A stretch of DNA of 64,000 bases from Deltaproteobacteria bacterium (GCA_016703535.1 JADJBV010000002.1:558001-622000); one strand, 5' to 3'; counted from the stretch's first letter, positions 43,701 to 52,240 are shown. The notes: generated from the sequence alone by a model not told the origin. Numbers and translations are program-made.

Positions 43701-44955
43701 CAAGGAGGGCGTGGAGTTGACCCGCCTGGCGGCCTCGGCGAACGCCCCCACCGTTTCGGTGACCGCACCCAATGGCGGTGAGAACTTGTCGGGCGATTCG
43801 ATCGCGGTCAGCTGGACCGGCGCCGACGCCGACGGAGACTTCCTTACCTATGACGTGAGCTTGTCCACCGATGGTGGCCTGAGTTGGAACTCAGTGGCCG
43901 CCGATTGGCTGGAGGAGTCGATCATGCTGCCGGCGACCGCGATCGCCGGGAGCACCACGGCCCTGATCCGGGTGGAGGTCAGCGACGGCTTCAACGTGGG
44001 CAGCGACCAAAGCGACGCGGTCTTCACCACCGCCAACCGCGCGCCGGCGCCCGAGATCATCCGGCCCAGCCCGGGATCCCTCTACTTTGGCGGCGACGCC
44101 ATCATCCTCGCCGGCGAGGCGATCGATGAGGAAGACGTGGAGATCACCGGCGCGGCCCTGGAGTGGAGCTCCAACCTCGACGGGATCTTGGGGAGCGGCG
44201 AGGGCCTGATGGTGCTCGCCTCCAGCCTCAGCGAAGGGGATCATCAGCTGACCCTCCGAGCGACAGACTCGAGCGGAACCTCCGGCACCGAGACGATCTC
44301 CCTCCGCGTGCGCCGTTCACCCCCCGCGGTCCTCGGCGATCTCCGAGTCACTGGGTCGGCCAACCCCAACCCCGTCGCGCCGGCCGGGACCGCCGCCTTG
44401 ACCTTCCAGATCAGCAACGATGGCCCGGACGAGGCGCCCGCGACCTCGATCACCTTACGTCTGCCTCCCGGAGTGACCTTCCGATCCGCCACCGGACCCA
44501 CCGGACCTTGCGTCAGCACCGGGAGCGAGCAGCAGTGCCCGCTGGGCGCCATCCCGGCGTTCAGCCAGGTCACGGCCAACCTCGAGCTCACCGCCGAGAC
44601 CGCGGGCCTGCGGAGCATCGAGGCCCTCCTTCCCCTACGAGACAGCGATCCCAACCCGGCCAACGATCAGGTGGCGCTGGCCCTCTTGATCGACGAAAGC
44701 GGCGTCAGCGCCCCGGTGGACGGCGGTGTCCTGGCCGACGCGACCGTCGGCGACGGCGCAGCGCCAAGCGACGCCGGGGTGGACGCCGGATCCACCCCCG
44801 ACTCAGGCGCGAACAGCACTCCGCCACCGAACGTGGAGGACGGCGGTTGCGGGTGCACCACCTCCAGCTCCACCGAGGTCGGGCTGAGCGTCCTCTTGTT
44901 CGGCGCCTACGCGCTGCTCCGACGGTCCGGCCGCCGCCGCCGCTCAGGTCGATGA
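40753..44955 (+). CDS. Secreted metzincin protease with MYXO-CTERM-like tail
   Basis: The 1400-residue product has a signal peptide (VLTMLWMLASQRAEA). Residues 25-500 form repeated beta-propeller-like units (SAGAVLVLGQADHGG, EGTIAFRAQLAGAG). A metzincin protease domain follows, with zinc motif HEIGHVLGRPH (H766, E767, H770, H776) and a Met-turn ELMSYC at about M850. Then come a PKD/Ig-like region (GGENLSGDSIAVSWTGADAD), a cadherin-like segment, and a DUF11-type repeat (NPNPVAPAGTAALTFQISND). A Ser/Asp-rich linker precedes GGCGC, a hydrophobic helix (VGLSVLLFGAYALL) and an Arg-rich end (RRSGRRRRSGR). This matches the MYXO-CTERM sorting signal, so the protease is probably processed and displayed on or released from the cell surface. 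Single gene, intact. Confidence 0.8.
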   Translation: MYTRGAAVLTMLWMLASQRAEAQVTFERLMTVGDLTPEGPPFQNFQPPVVNSAGAVLVLGQADHGGGLEQRAYVREPDGTVRLVLQPNTPIPQSVLNIMTPSVISGGLLDRSGSVLFSFASGFTVAILVSPSGTTILGEHNQPCPASIDASRSWSSVSGFSLSDTGRALLTDAFCTRSGLARFESGSYTWIAGMSSPVPGVGGTPTFANVVVGQALQSDAGHLWYVGNVSCPDDPRCLAGNAIGLFLANPQGSSSLIYLYGQAAPGVSDNSLLGPTRVLSVNAAGVALAAITLLDQTTRQPVGSALYSVTPAAALTMIARVGDPAPGLPGATISALADPDFALDAYLGDEGTIAFRAQLAGAGINSSNNVAIVRMTPTGASGLAAQHGATAPDGGIYDVFTQFLLSPGGRLALRSRTILQGSVNEWLFLENDNGILVPAIKGGTVDLGLGTPSSVNNFTVLGVRTTGTDGRGRVFDGNGAIVALVDHDGTQSIFSIRAGDPPRTVDLVAIEATQVVQDLRNSVQLIQGKPTFLRAYLEADEATRVRVRLRGRRNGAELPGSPYEGRVLGAISLARPNILSFRETLAGAPYFEVPPAWTSGTIEVEVELHPDAGDLRLACSEAAGPNPNDCKATLTFEAPPPALELQLFRFVHWRNFMSDAVPRVDGRRLIDELRTFYPITKVRYKHRDFSITSQSTDVVEGDYFNSLLRVAKEKDQCTEETGCRAIYYGYYASGLTRNFGGLADPSGGVAVGNAIFDGWYHYTQLHEIGHVLGRPHAVTTRQVTRDGRRLQEGECQEYAALGTNPWPYFETLDGRPLATLSPFSDPEGIMVGFNPKSWSVVDPRMHFELMSYCDKMRSSLDPFISGFTYGEIAQAIQARFPSSPPIRTRNAYSYVSAVGTLFADGAELTRLRSVTSARSVIPAPTPGDYALEVRDRAGALLQSISFAPTESEARPGLTDDGLPVASFQLFIPTDPPPATLVLLKEGVELTRLAASANAPTVSVTAPNGGENLSGDSIAVSWTGADADGDFLTYDVSLSTDGGLSWNSVAADWLEESIMLPATAIAGSTTALIRVEVSDGFNVGSDQSDAVFTTANRAPAPEIIRPSPGSLYFGGDAIILAGEAIDEEDVEITGAALEWSSNLDGILGSGEGLMVLASSLSEGDHQLTLRATDSSGTSGTETISLRVRRSPPAVLGDLRVTGSANPNPVAPAGTAALTFQISNDGPDEAPATSITLRLPPGVTFRSATGPTGPCVSTGSEQQCPLGAIPAFSQVTANLELTAETAGLRSIEALLPLRDSDPNPANDQVALALLIDESGVSAPVDGGVLADATVGDGAAPSDAGVDAGSTPDSGANSTPPPNVEDGGCGCTTSSSTEVGLSVLLFGAYALLRRSGRRRRSGR

Positions 44956-45386
44956 TCCAGTAGGTCACGCCGGCCGACGTCGGCCGCCAGCGTCACCACG
45001 GTGCCCGGCGGTCCTCCGATCAGGGTGCCGCAGCCGAACGCGGCCAGGGAGTCGATCGAGAGCCCGCTGGTCGGCTCACGCCGCCGCCGCGATGATCCTT
45101 GGCGGGAGTGCGGTCCTCCTCGGGATTGGAGCGTGGGTCGCGGCTTTCAGCGAATAACGCTGGTGCCTCGCTCGGCCTCGCTTGGGCACTCGAGGCGATG
45201 GCGCTGGCCGCGACTTTCAGATCTCTAAGACACCACACCTCCACCACCGCCCACGGGCGCGAGCAATGAGGCTCGCTGCCTCGGTTTTTTCGATCCCGCA
45301 GCGGCAGACCGATTGGATGCTTGAGCCAACACCCCGTAGATCCTTGTGCTTTTGTCTTTCGATCTGCACGATCGCCGCCGAGCCCG
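44956..45386. other. Intergenic region, nothing clear
   Basis: About 430 bases follow the protease gene. One leftward stretch reads GCGTLIGGPPGTVVTLAADV-like residues, but without a start or a family match, so I do not call a gene. The promoter for the SCP2-like operon should lie in the right part, but no clear boxes were found. Confidence 0.35.
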
Positions 45387-45755
45387 ATGATGGATGAACT
45401 CGAAATGCCTCCAGAGCTCGCCTTGGTCGGTCGGCTGATCGATCGCCTCGGGCCTCGGGTCCGCACGATCGGCGGGAGTGTCCGCTGGGTCGTGGACGGC
45501 GCAACTTGGGATCTCGATCTGGAGGTGGACGGTGGGCGTTGGCGTCGAGGCGGGGCGGTGGCCGCCGACGTGAAGGTCACGGCCAGCGCCAAGGGCGTCT
45601 GCGCGTTGTTCGGGAGCGCCGAGGAGCTCCGGGCCGCTCGGCTCGAGGGTGAGCTCCAGGTCGCAGGGGATCTGGATCGGTTGGTGGCGATCGGCGCGGC
45701 GCTTGGTGAAGGCGGCTCGTTCCTGACCCACCTGGCTCGGAGGAAGGCACGATGA
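45387..45755 (+). CDS. SCP2 sterol-carrier-like domain protein
   Basis: From ATG 45387 (or the adjacent ATG 45390) the product is about 122 residues with an SCP2-like fold: VRTIGGSVRWVVDGATWDLD, then ADVKVTASAKGVCALFGSAE and LEGELQVAGDLDRLVAIGAA. Such domains bind lipids or act as scaffolds in larger enzymes. No signal peptide is present. Its stop overlaps the next ATG (ATGA), so it is coupled to the 609-residue gene that follows. The ligand cannot be inferred. Confidence 0.65.
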   Translation: MMDELEMPPELALVGRLIDRLGPRVRTIGGSVRWVVDGATWDLDLEVDGGRWRRGGAVAADVKVTASAKGVCALFGSAEELRAARLEGELQVAGDLDRLVAIGAALGEGGSFLTHLARRKAR

Positions 45756-47581
45756 GGACTGAACTTCGACCCACGGCGACCGCGGTGCGAAAGCAGGTCA
45801 GCGACCTGGTCGCGGTTCCGGACCCGAAGGTGCTGAAGAAACAGCTCGCGGGTCTGCAGCAGGATCTGTTGGAAGGCGACGTCGCGGGCGTGGCCCGACG
45901 GCTGGCCAACATCGACACGGGCGAGCGCGTCTGGGATCGAAAGCTGGCGATGGCCCGCTACGAGGAGAGGTCGCGGGTCTTGTTCGAGCGGTTCGGTCTG
46001 CAGCCCGCGCAGCTGGCGTTGACCTTCGGGGCCCGGCTCGGGGAGCTGGGATCGTCTTCGCCTCATCAACCCGACTACGCCCTGCGAGAGCAGCTCGAAG
46101 GCCTCAACGCAAACGGCCTCCTCGCCGAGTTGGGGCGACGGTTGCCGAAGGTCTCCGCCGAGGACTTCCTGGAGCTGGTGGCCATGGCCAAGGAGCGGCT
46201 CCGCGATCCGGGCGCAAAAAATCCGGACGAGCTCTTCGAGAAGAACCTCACCTGGCTGGCCACCGGGCTGATCACCGACGGCAGCCGCTACAAGGCCGCC
46301 TCCAGCATCACCGACGAAGACGTCCGCAAGCTCGAGATCCTGAGGAAGCTGCACGGCTTCGACTACGCGAACGAGCTGCGGATCCGGTTCAACGCGACGG
46401 TCGTGGATGGCCAAAAGAGGAACGGGGTCAGCTTCGACAAGCCCTTCTGGATCTACTTGGCCGATGGGGCACACGACCTGAGCGCTTTCCAGGCTCAACT
46501 GATCATCGACCGCGTTCGCCGGGAGGTACCGGAAGGAGAGGCGATAGGGTTCTTTCGCTACAGCGGGCCGTCGCTCCCCGACCTGATGATGCGGGCGGTC
46601 CACCCCTCCGAACACCTGGACGACAAGAACCTGTTGCACGTGCTGATGGAGCGGCCCCTGACCCCCAACAAGCAGCGCCTCGCGGAGTTCTTCTTCGAGA
46701 AGGGCGCGGGCAACTCCACGTTCAAGGTGTTCGCTCGTGACGAGTCTTGGAACGCCCCGATCAGCGGGCGATACAGTCGTTCGTGGTGGTACGACACAAG
46801 GAGCGTGCTCGGATCGGCCGTGGAGAGCGGCAGCCCCGCGAACGTTCGCCTCGCCATGGAGCGGGGGAGTCGGCTGGGCAAGTCGGAGGCGCGTTCGCCC
46901 AACGAGTTCGTGGAGGCGGTCCGCCGGGCCTCCACGCCCGCGGGCAAGGAGATCGTCGAGCTGCTGATGGATGCCGCGGTCAAAGCCGGGACCCCCGAGC
47001 TCCTCAATCGACCCCACCGCGACTCCACGGGGACCACCTATCCCATTCAGTACTTCGCGAGGGCCGGGGACCTGGAGAAGGTGCTGAAGTTGGCGGCCCT
47101 CGGCGTCGGGGTCCCGATCGAAAAGGCCGAGATCGCGACCATCCGCATCGACGGCATCCCCCTCGGCGACACCCACTCGGTCAACGGGGTCCCGCTCCAC
47201 CCACCGACCACCAGCCGGACCAAGACCGAATACTGGTTCGTCGAGGTCGGTCAGGAGAGCCTGGACTACGTCAAGCAAGCGGTCTTCAACGGCCAGCCCG
47301 ATGGAAGCTACTATCATGCCTACGACAACGTCTTTGGCCTCGCCCTCACCTGGCTGAAGGGAGAAGGTGTGCTGGCCGAAAAAGACATCCCCGGCGAAAA
47401 AGACCCGCGGTTCCTCAACTTCGTTTGGGCCCTCCACTACGCGGCGTCGGAAGAGCGCGCCAAGAACCCCGACTTCCTCGTCAACGCCGGCGCGTTCACC
47501 AAAGGTTTTGGGGAGGCCGTGGGCCGAATGAAGGAGGCAACCCAAAACTTCTCTCAGGCCCCCCTCGCCTCGGCCGCCTGA
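45752..47581 (+). CDS. Hypothetical 609-residue protein
   Basis: No known domain is certain. Residues 1-130 are helical (LKKQLAGLQQDLLEGDVAGV). The middle has RYSGPSLPDLMMRAVHPSEH and LDDKNLLHVLMERPLTPNKQ. The second half has ankyrin-like turns (GSPANVRLAMERGSRLG, FARAGDLEKVLKLAALGVGV), then a region rich in Tyr/Trp (SRTKTEYWFVEVGQESLDY) and a plain Ala/Ser C-terminus. The protein has no signal peptide or membrane span. It is coupled to the SCP2-like gene. Ankyrin-type repeats suggest a protein-binding role, perhaps with the SCP2-like partner. Start ATG 45752 is fixed by the overlap. Confidence 0.55.
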   Translation: MRTELRPTATAVRKQVSDLVAVPDPKVLKKQLAGLQQDLLEGDVAGVARRLANIDTGERVWDRKLAMARYEERSRVLFERFGLQPAQLALTFGARLGELGSSSPHQPDYALREQLEGLNANGLLAELGRRLPKVSAEDFLELVAMAKERLRDPGAKNPDELFEKNLTWLATGLITDGSRYKAASSITDEDVRKLEILRKLHGFDYANELRIRFNATVVDGQKRNGVSFDKPFWIYLADGAHDLSAFQAQLIIDRVRREVPEGEAIGFFRYSGPSLPDLMMRAVHPSEHLDDKNLLHVLMERPLTPNKQRLAEFFFEKGAGNSTFKVFARDESWNAPISGRYSRSWWYDTRSVLGSAVESGSPANVRLAMERGSRLGKSEARSPNEFVEAVRRASTPAGKEIVELLMDAAVKAGTPELLNRPHRDSTGTTYPIQYFARAGDLEKVLKLAALGVGVPIEKAEIATIRIDGIPLGDTHSVNGVPLHPPTTSRTKTEYWFVEVGQESLDYVKQAVFNGQPDGSYYHAYDNVFGLALTWLKGEGVLAEKDIPGEKDPRFLNFVWALHYAASEERAKNPDFLVNAGAFTKGFGEAVGRMKEATQNFSQAPLASAA

Positions 47582-47586
47582 TCCGC

Positions 47587-48618
47587 CTAGAGCAGCTGGA
47601 ACCCGGCGGTGAGGAGCAGGTTGTTGGTCACCTGCCAGTCGGGGAGGATGGTCGGGATGCGCTTGGCGGCCACGACGTAGTCCAGCGACAGCCACTTGGC
47701 CAACTTCAGCGAAAGTCCGGCGGAGAGCTGGGCGTTGAGCCGTTCGCCCACCCCGAGGTCGTCGTCGGACGTGGTGATCACCGGCAGGAACAGGTCGACG
47801 CCGGCCCTCCAACTCAGCACCTCGGGCATGAGCACGCCGGTGGCCGTGGCGGTGACCTCGGCGCCGCCCTCGTGGGTGTTGTCCAACTGCTTGAGCTCCA
47901 ACGCGGGGGTGGCGGGGTCGTCGGCGAGCACGAAACCACGGCGGGTCAGGATGTGCTGGGCGCCGACACCGAGCTTGGCGTTTAAGGTGAACTCGGGCGC
48001 GGTGAAGGGCGCAGCGAAGGCACCGACCGTCTCTCGAAGCACCAGCGGTTCAAAGGAGGAGGTCAGGTCGTACTGCTCTTGGGCGCCGACGCTCTCGTTG
48101 ATCCGGTCTCCGTTGACCCGGATGCGGACCAGCTCGGTGGGTTGGGCCGCAATCTGTTGGCCGTCCAACAGTTGAAAGCCGACCTTGAGCCGACCGTAGG
48201 CGCCCAACCACTTGGGCTCCTCCAGGTGGTAGAGATAGGTCGAGGTGAAGTCGAAGTTGTCGGTCGACTTCACGAAGGCGTCGATCTGGGGCGTCTTGGT
48301 TCCGCCCAACTTCAGATCCAACAGGTTCTCCCACTCATGCTGGTCGTGCCGGAGCGTGGCGTTGCCGCCCAACACGCCCCCGAGCTGCAGGTAGGCGCCG
48401 TCTTCGGTGCCGACCACCTGATGGCTGTGAGCGAAGGAGGCGGAGGCGCCGACGGAGACGCCCACCTTCCACCCGTTGGGCTGAACTTCGGTGGCCAAGC
48501 TGCGGTCCTTGAGGGTGTCGTCGACGATCGGCCCTTGGGCCCTCGCGGCGCCTGCGGTGGTGATGATCGCCAGGGCCAGCGCCCCGGTCGGAACTTTCGA
48601 GATGATGTTGCGAAGCAT
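47587..48618 (-). CDS. Outer-membrane beta-barrel protein (DUF3078-like)
   Basis: The 343-residue product has a signal peptide (GALALAIITTAGAARAQG) and alternating strands to the C-terminus, which ends LLLTAGFQLL with the terminal hydrophobic residue typical of outer-membrane barrels. Features such as VGVSVGASASFAHSHQVV, then EWENLLDLKLGGTKTPQID, resemble the DUF3078 group. The cargo or role is unknown. It faces the OmpA-like gene on the same strand, with a 39-base gap, so it may share a transcript with it. Confidence 0.65.
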   Translation of the reverse strand: MLRNIISKVPTGALALAIITTAGAARAQGPIVDDTLKDRSLATEVQPNGWKVGVSVGASASFAHSHQVVGTEDGAYLQLGGVLGGNATLRHDQHEWENLLDLKLGGTKTPQIDAFVKSTDNFDFTSTYLYHLEEPKWLGAYGRLKVGFQLLDGQQIAAQPTELVRIRVNGDRINESVGAQEQYDLTSSFEPLVLRETVGAFAAPFTAPEFTLNAKLGVGAQHILTRRGFVLADDPATPALELKQLDNTHEGGAEVTATATGVLMPEVLSWRAGVDLFLPVITTSDDDLGVGERLNAQLSAGLSLKLAKWLSLDYVVAAKRIPTILPDWQVTNNLLLTAGFQLL

Positions 48619-48657
48619 AGTTGGATGTTTCCTTTGTTCTTCGACGCAGGGGTCGCG

Positions 48658-50109
48658 TTAGGGGAGGAGCTTGAACTCGATGCGCCGGTTGGCCGCTCGG
48701 CCTTCCTTGGTGGTGTTGGGCGCGGTCGGTTGCGACGGTCCGTAGCCCACGGCCTTGACCCGCTCCGGTGCGACGCCCTTCTTGATCAGGTATTCGCGGA
48801 CCGCGTCGGCGCGCTTTTGGGAGATCGCCTGGTTGGTCGCTTCCGCTCCGACGTTGTCGGTGTGACCACCAACCTCCAGCGAAAGAGCCGGATAGGAGTT
48901 GAGCACCGCGGCGGCGCCGTCGAGGGTCGCGTAAGAGCTGGCACTGATCACCGCACTTCCGCTCGGGAAGCTGATCCCGCGGATGGCGCCGGTGAACTTC
49001 TGCACCGCCGCCGGGAGCTCGTCCGGGCAGCCGTCCTCATCCTCGAAGCCGTTCTTCACTTCGGCTTGATCGACGCAGCGATCTTGTCCGTCGGAGAGGC
49101 CGTCTCCGTCCACATCTCGCACCGGGCAACCGTCGGCCGTTGGGGCGGCTTCGTTGGGGCAGCGGTCGTCGCCGCCGAGTTTACCGTCGTGGTCGGGATC
49201 CGGATCGGGGCAGCCGTCGGGGGCCACACCCACGACCTCGGGGCAACGATCGGCCTCCGCCGCCACGCCGTCGCCGTCTTTGTCGGGGTTGAGGCAGCCG
49301 TCCGCTTGATCACCGGCGAGCTCGGGGCAGCGGTCGGTCGGTAGCGGCACGCCGTCGAGGTCGACATCCAGGTTGGGGCAACCGTCGGGCGGCACCCCAG
49401 CCTCCCCGGGGCAGCGGTCCAGCTCGGCCGGGACGCGGTCGCCGTCGGGATCTTGGTCCTCCGAATGGCCCAACACCAAAGAGGCGCCGAGCAGCAGCTC
49501 GAAGTGGCTGGTGAGATCGCTGCGATCCGGCGCTTGATGCGAGGGGCCGAGCACCTGACGCCCGTCGAGCCGCAGCGCGACCCCGGGCGTGACCAGCGCT
49601 TTGGCGCCGAGGCCCCAGTGGAAGCTCGCGTCTTGATCGCTCCCCAACTCTTCGGGCGCCGAGGCCACGCCCAAGGCGCCGCCACCGACCACCACAAAGG
49701 GACGCACGCGCCAAAACGGCAGCTGACCAACGAGGTGAGCTCGAGCGGTCCAGACCGTCGCGGGTCCGGTGATCGTCGCCGCTGGGATCACCGCGCCTTC
49801 GAGCTCGGCGCCCAGGTACTTGAGGGGGTAATAAGCGGCGCGCAGGCCGAGCTCCGGAGGCAGGTCGCTGAGGGCCCTGAAGGAGGCCACTCCAGGTTCG
49901 TAGAACTCGTGGCGCCCGGACAGGGCGAACACACCTCCGTAGACGCCGAGCTCAAAGAGCCCGGCCTCGGCGGCGAAGGGATCAAAGTCAGGGGGCGGCG
50001 GCTCGGCCCGGGCCGGGACGGCGCCGAGGAAGAGGGCTGTTGCCCCGAGCCAGGGGAGGAGGGTCCGGCCAAGGGGGCCGGGCCGTTGGGGAGTGGGGGT
50101 CGCAGTCAT
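48658..50109 (-). CDS. OmpA-family protein with thrombospondin-3 repeats
   Basis: From ATG 50109 the product is 483 residues. A signal peptide (ATALFLGAVPARAEPP) leads to an eight-strand-type barrel region of about 180 residues (LFELGVYGGVFALSGRHEFY). About six calcium-binding TSP3 repeats follow (DPDGDRVPAELDRCPGEAG, DKDGDGVAAEADRCPEVVG). The C-terminal OmpA domain has GHTDN, NQAISQKRADAVREYL, GYGPSQPTAPN and NRRIEFKLLP, with the Asp and Arg that bind peptidoglycan diaminopimelate. It links outer membrane and cell wall. Length and order are as usual for myxobacterial members. Confidence 0.9.
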   Translation of the reverse strand: MTATPTPQRPGPLGRTLLPWLGATALFLGAVPARAEPPPPDFDPFAAEAGLFELGVYGGVFALSGRHEFYEPGVASFRALSDLPPELGLRAAYYPLKYLGAELEGAVIPAATITGPATVWTARAHLVGQLPFWRVRPFVVVGGGALGVASAPEELGSDQDASFHWGLGAKALVTPGVALRLDGRQVLGPSHQAPDRSDLTSHFELLLGASLVLGHSEDQDPDGDRVPAELDRCPGEAGVPPDGCPNLDVDLDGVPLPTDRCPELAGDQADGCLNPDKDGDGVAAEADRCPEVVGVAPDGCPDPDPDHDGKLGGDDRCPNEAAPTADGCPVRDVDGDGLSDGQDRCVDQAEVKNGFEDEDGCPDELPAAVQKFTGAIRGISFPSGSAVISASSYATLDGAAAVLNSYPALSLEVGGHTDNVGAEATNQAISQKRADAVREYLIKKGVAPERVKAVGYGPSQPTAPNTTKEGRAANRRIEFKLLP

Positions 50110-50181
50110 GCCCCCCAGACCGGCGCGGCCCGCCAAAAGTCACACCCACGCTCCTGTTTTTTTGCGTCTGGTTTTCCGAGG

Positions 50182-50622
50182 CTAGGCCTTACGCAGGAGA
50201 TCTCGGATCTCCGTCAAGAGCACCACTTCGGGCGCGGGCGCCGGGGGTGGGGCGGGGGCCGCGGCCTCCTCCTTGGCCAGCTTGGTCTTCAGCTTGTTGA
50301 TCGATCGAACGACCATAAAGACCGCAAAGGCGAGGATCAGGGTGTTGATCAACACCGTGACGAACTGGCCGTAGCCGAGGGCGACCACGCCGGCGATCTT
50401 CCGGGCCTCCGCCAGCGGTGCGCCCTCTGGGACCACACCCTTGATGACGAAGTAGAGGTTGGAGAAGTCCACCTTGCTGATTAGGCCGGTCAGCGGAATG
50501 ACGAGCTCGTCCACGAATGACTTCAGGATCGACCCGATGGCGCTGCCGACGATCAAGCCGACGGCGAGGTCGATCGCGTTGCCCTTGCCGATAAAATCCC
50601 GGAAATCCTTAAGAACTGACAT
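50182..50622 (-). CDS. mscL: Large-conductance mechanosensitive channel
   Basis: From ATG 50622, with AAGGAG nine bases before it, the product is 146 residues. The signature MSVLKDFRDFIGKGNAIDLA is the N-terminal helix and first pore helix start (GNAIDLAVGLIVGSAIGSIL). The second membrane helix is VTVLINTLILAFAVFMVV. The Pro/Ala-rich link (APAPPPAPAPEVVLL) and the cytoplasmic helix LTEIRDLLRKA complete the protein. It opens on membrane stretch to release solutes. Slightly longer than E. coli MscL (136) because of the Ala-Pro linker. A single gene. Confidence 0.95.
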   Translation of the reverse strand: MSVLKDFRDFIGKGNAIDLAVGLIVGSAIGSILKSFVDELVIPLTGLISKVDFSNLYFVIKGVVPEGAPLAEARKIAGVVALGYGQFVTVLINTLILAFAVFMVVRSINKLKTKLAKEEAAAPAPPPAPAPEVVLLTEIRDLLRKA

Positions 50623-50717
50623 TGCTAGTGCTCCTTGCGGACGACGCCGCGGCCTCATGGACTCACCTCACCGGTCAGAAGTCACACGCGTATAACCCTC
50701 TATCGGTCGAGAGCCCA

Positions 50718-51030
50718 ATGAGCGAGAAGCACCCGCACAAAAAAACGCGCGCCAACCCGCAGGCCCCGGTCACCAACATCGTCACCTACGTTCCGAAGAA
50801 GGGAAAAGAGGCGGAGCTGCTCGAGCTCGTCAGGAAACACGAGCCGGCGCTGCCTAAGGTCGGGCTCGTCACGGGTGAGCCGTTTCGCGTATGGAAGCGC
50901 AGTTCATCGAGTACTTCGTGTGGAAAGATGGCAACGCCAGTGATGTTGCCCACCGGTCTTCGGAGGTGATTGCGCCCCGTAGACTCAGCAGCGATCATCG
51001 GCGCCTGCGGCATGAAATACCAAAACGCCA
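50718..51030 (+). pseudogene. Frameshifted ABM-type (dimeric alpha/beta) protein
   Basis: From ATG 50718 the first frame reads TNIVTYVPKKGKEAELLELV and then VGLVTGEPFRVWK, as in small antibiotic-monooxygenase-like proteins. At about 50890 the sequence continues in another frame (AQFIEYFVWKDGNASDVAHR), the expected next strand and helix. The last 25-30 residues are missing or unrecognisable. A frameshift plus truncation is the simplest reading. No enzymatic role can be assigned for the intact ancestor. Confidence 0.6.
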
Positions 51031-51079
51031 CCCTCGGGCGGGGCGTTCATTTCGGTTCGGCTCGGCGTTCCTGGGATCG

Positions 51080-51418
51080 ATGTTGGCGCTCCTCTGCGCC
51101 TGCACTGCTGAGACCTTGGGGCTGGATGCCGACGTGATCGACGGTGGCTCTCCCGACGACGCGGGCTTCGTGGATGCGCAGGCGAGCTGCGAGCCGGTGG
51201 ACGCGGGCTTTGATGGGACCGAGGCCCTTTGTCCTGGGAACAATCTGCGAGAGACCTCGGGGGCTCCGTGTTGCAGCGCGGTCCACTGCCGCTCCCGGGA
51301 ACTCTACTACTGTCCCGATCGCCCACCCTATCAACAGTACGGCTGCGTTTGTGAGGGACGTTCTTGGCTCTGCTTCCCGACCGAAGGCCCGGCCTGGACC
51401 TGCCGCGACGCGGGATGA
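51080..51418 (+). CDS. Small cysteine-rich lipoprotein
   Basis: From ATG 51080 the product is 112 residues: MLALLCACTAETLGLDADV has a short hydrophobic head ending in a Cys at residue 8, a lipobox-like but very short signal. A Ser/Asp/Gly region follows and then ten or so Cys (APCCSAVHCRSRELYYC, YGCVCEGRSWLCF). Upstream the open frame runs into the ABM-type pseudogene, so a longer start is possible, and a fusion cannot be ruled out. The disulphide-rich short form is a common type of myxobacterial surface protein with unknown role. Confidence 0.45.
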   Translation: MLALLCACTAETLGLDADVIDGGSPDDAGFVDAQASCEPVDAGFDGTEALCPGNNLRETSGAPCCSAVHCRSRELYYCPDRPPYQQYGCVCEGRSWLCFPTEGPAWTCRDAG

Positions 51419-51496
51419 CGACGAGGTCGAGGACGCGCGCAGTCACGGGCCGGCGCGCCTTCGTTCGACGGTGAGCGGGGATGGGTCCAGATCACC

Positions 51497-52240
51497 TCAG
51501 CGACGGCCGCAGCGCTCGTGGCTGCCTGCGAGGATGGCGTCGTATTCGGCCCGATCCAGGAACTGAGGTTGGTAGGTCACGCCGCGCATCGAAAGTTGGG
51601 AGGTGAAGGCCCGGAGGTGGTTGCGGGAACCGCACTGGAGGGCGTCGTACATCGCGAGGACGCTCGGGTCTTGGGTGCGGTTGATCATCTGATTCAGATC
51701 TCGGATGTCCAAGTCCTCGATGGTCGCGCCCACCTCGAGAGAACCGATCTCCGAGCTCAAGCCCTTGTTCACCAGGTCGGTGTACAAGGCGGCCAGTTGA
51801 ACGTTGACGAAGACGCCCACGCTGTCGTCCGCGACTGGATCCGCCAAGTTGAAGACGGCCAGGGTGCTCCTCACCCGATCGGTGTGGGTCTGTTCAGAGG
51901 AGGCGATGTTCTGGTGGGGCATGAGCCGCCACTTCTCGAAGAGGGTCAGGTAGACGTCCCGGGCGAGCTTCTCCTCTTCTCGTAGGAACAGGAGGTCGGC
52001 GGCCAAGGGGTCGTCGGCGACGGGAGCGTCGGCCCGGGGCGCGTCGGCTTGGGGGCCGTTGGTCTGGGGGGCGTTGGTCTGGGGGGCGTTGGTCTGGGGG
52101 CCGTTGGTCTGGGGGGCGTCGGCCCGGGGGCCGTTGGCCATCTCGGCCTGGGTGGAGGCCTCAGGGGGGGGCCCTTGGGTGCCACAAGCGGCCAGGTTCA
52201 GGGTGATGAGAACGGTGCCAAGGAGAGCTGTCGGGTTCAT
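51497..52240 (-). CDS. DUF2202 ferritin-like lipoprotein
   Basis: From ATG 52240 (GAGG upstream) the product is 247 residues. The lipoprotein signal ends LITLNLAAC (Cys 19). A low-complexity region of about 50 residues repeats PQTNG/PQTNA/PRADA in 15-bp steps (about 52023-52141). The DUF2202 core follows: LLFLREEEKLARDVYLTLFE, MPHQNIASSEQTHTDRV, and EVGATIEDLDIRDLNQMI. The Glu and His in EEEKLARD and SSEQTH probably form a di-metal, ferritin-like site. Function is not established. The Pro/Asn linker likely holds the domain away from the membrane and may vary in length. Confidence 0.85.
   Translation of the reverse strand: MNPTALLGTVLITLNLAACGTQGPPPEASTQAEMANGPRADAPQTNGPQTNAPQTNAPQTNGPQADAPRADAPVADDPLAADLLFLREEEKLARDVYLTLFEKWRLMPHQNIASSEQTHTDRVRSTLAVFNLADPVADDSVGVFVNVQLAALYTDLVNKGLSSEIGSLEVGATIEDLDIRDLNQMINRTQDPSVLAMYDALQCGSRNHLRAFTSQLSMRGVTYQPQFLDRAEYDAILAGSHERCGRR

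Noticed and set aside
45020..47812. 930-codon open frame on the minus strand
   Set aside because: Arg/Ala/Pro-rich shadow of the SCP2-like and 609-residue genes, without a domain.
50154..50163. T-rich run as a terminator for mscL
   Set aside because: mscL is on the minus strand, where the run is poly-A; no hairpin precedes it in the right sense.
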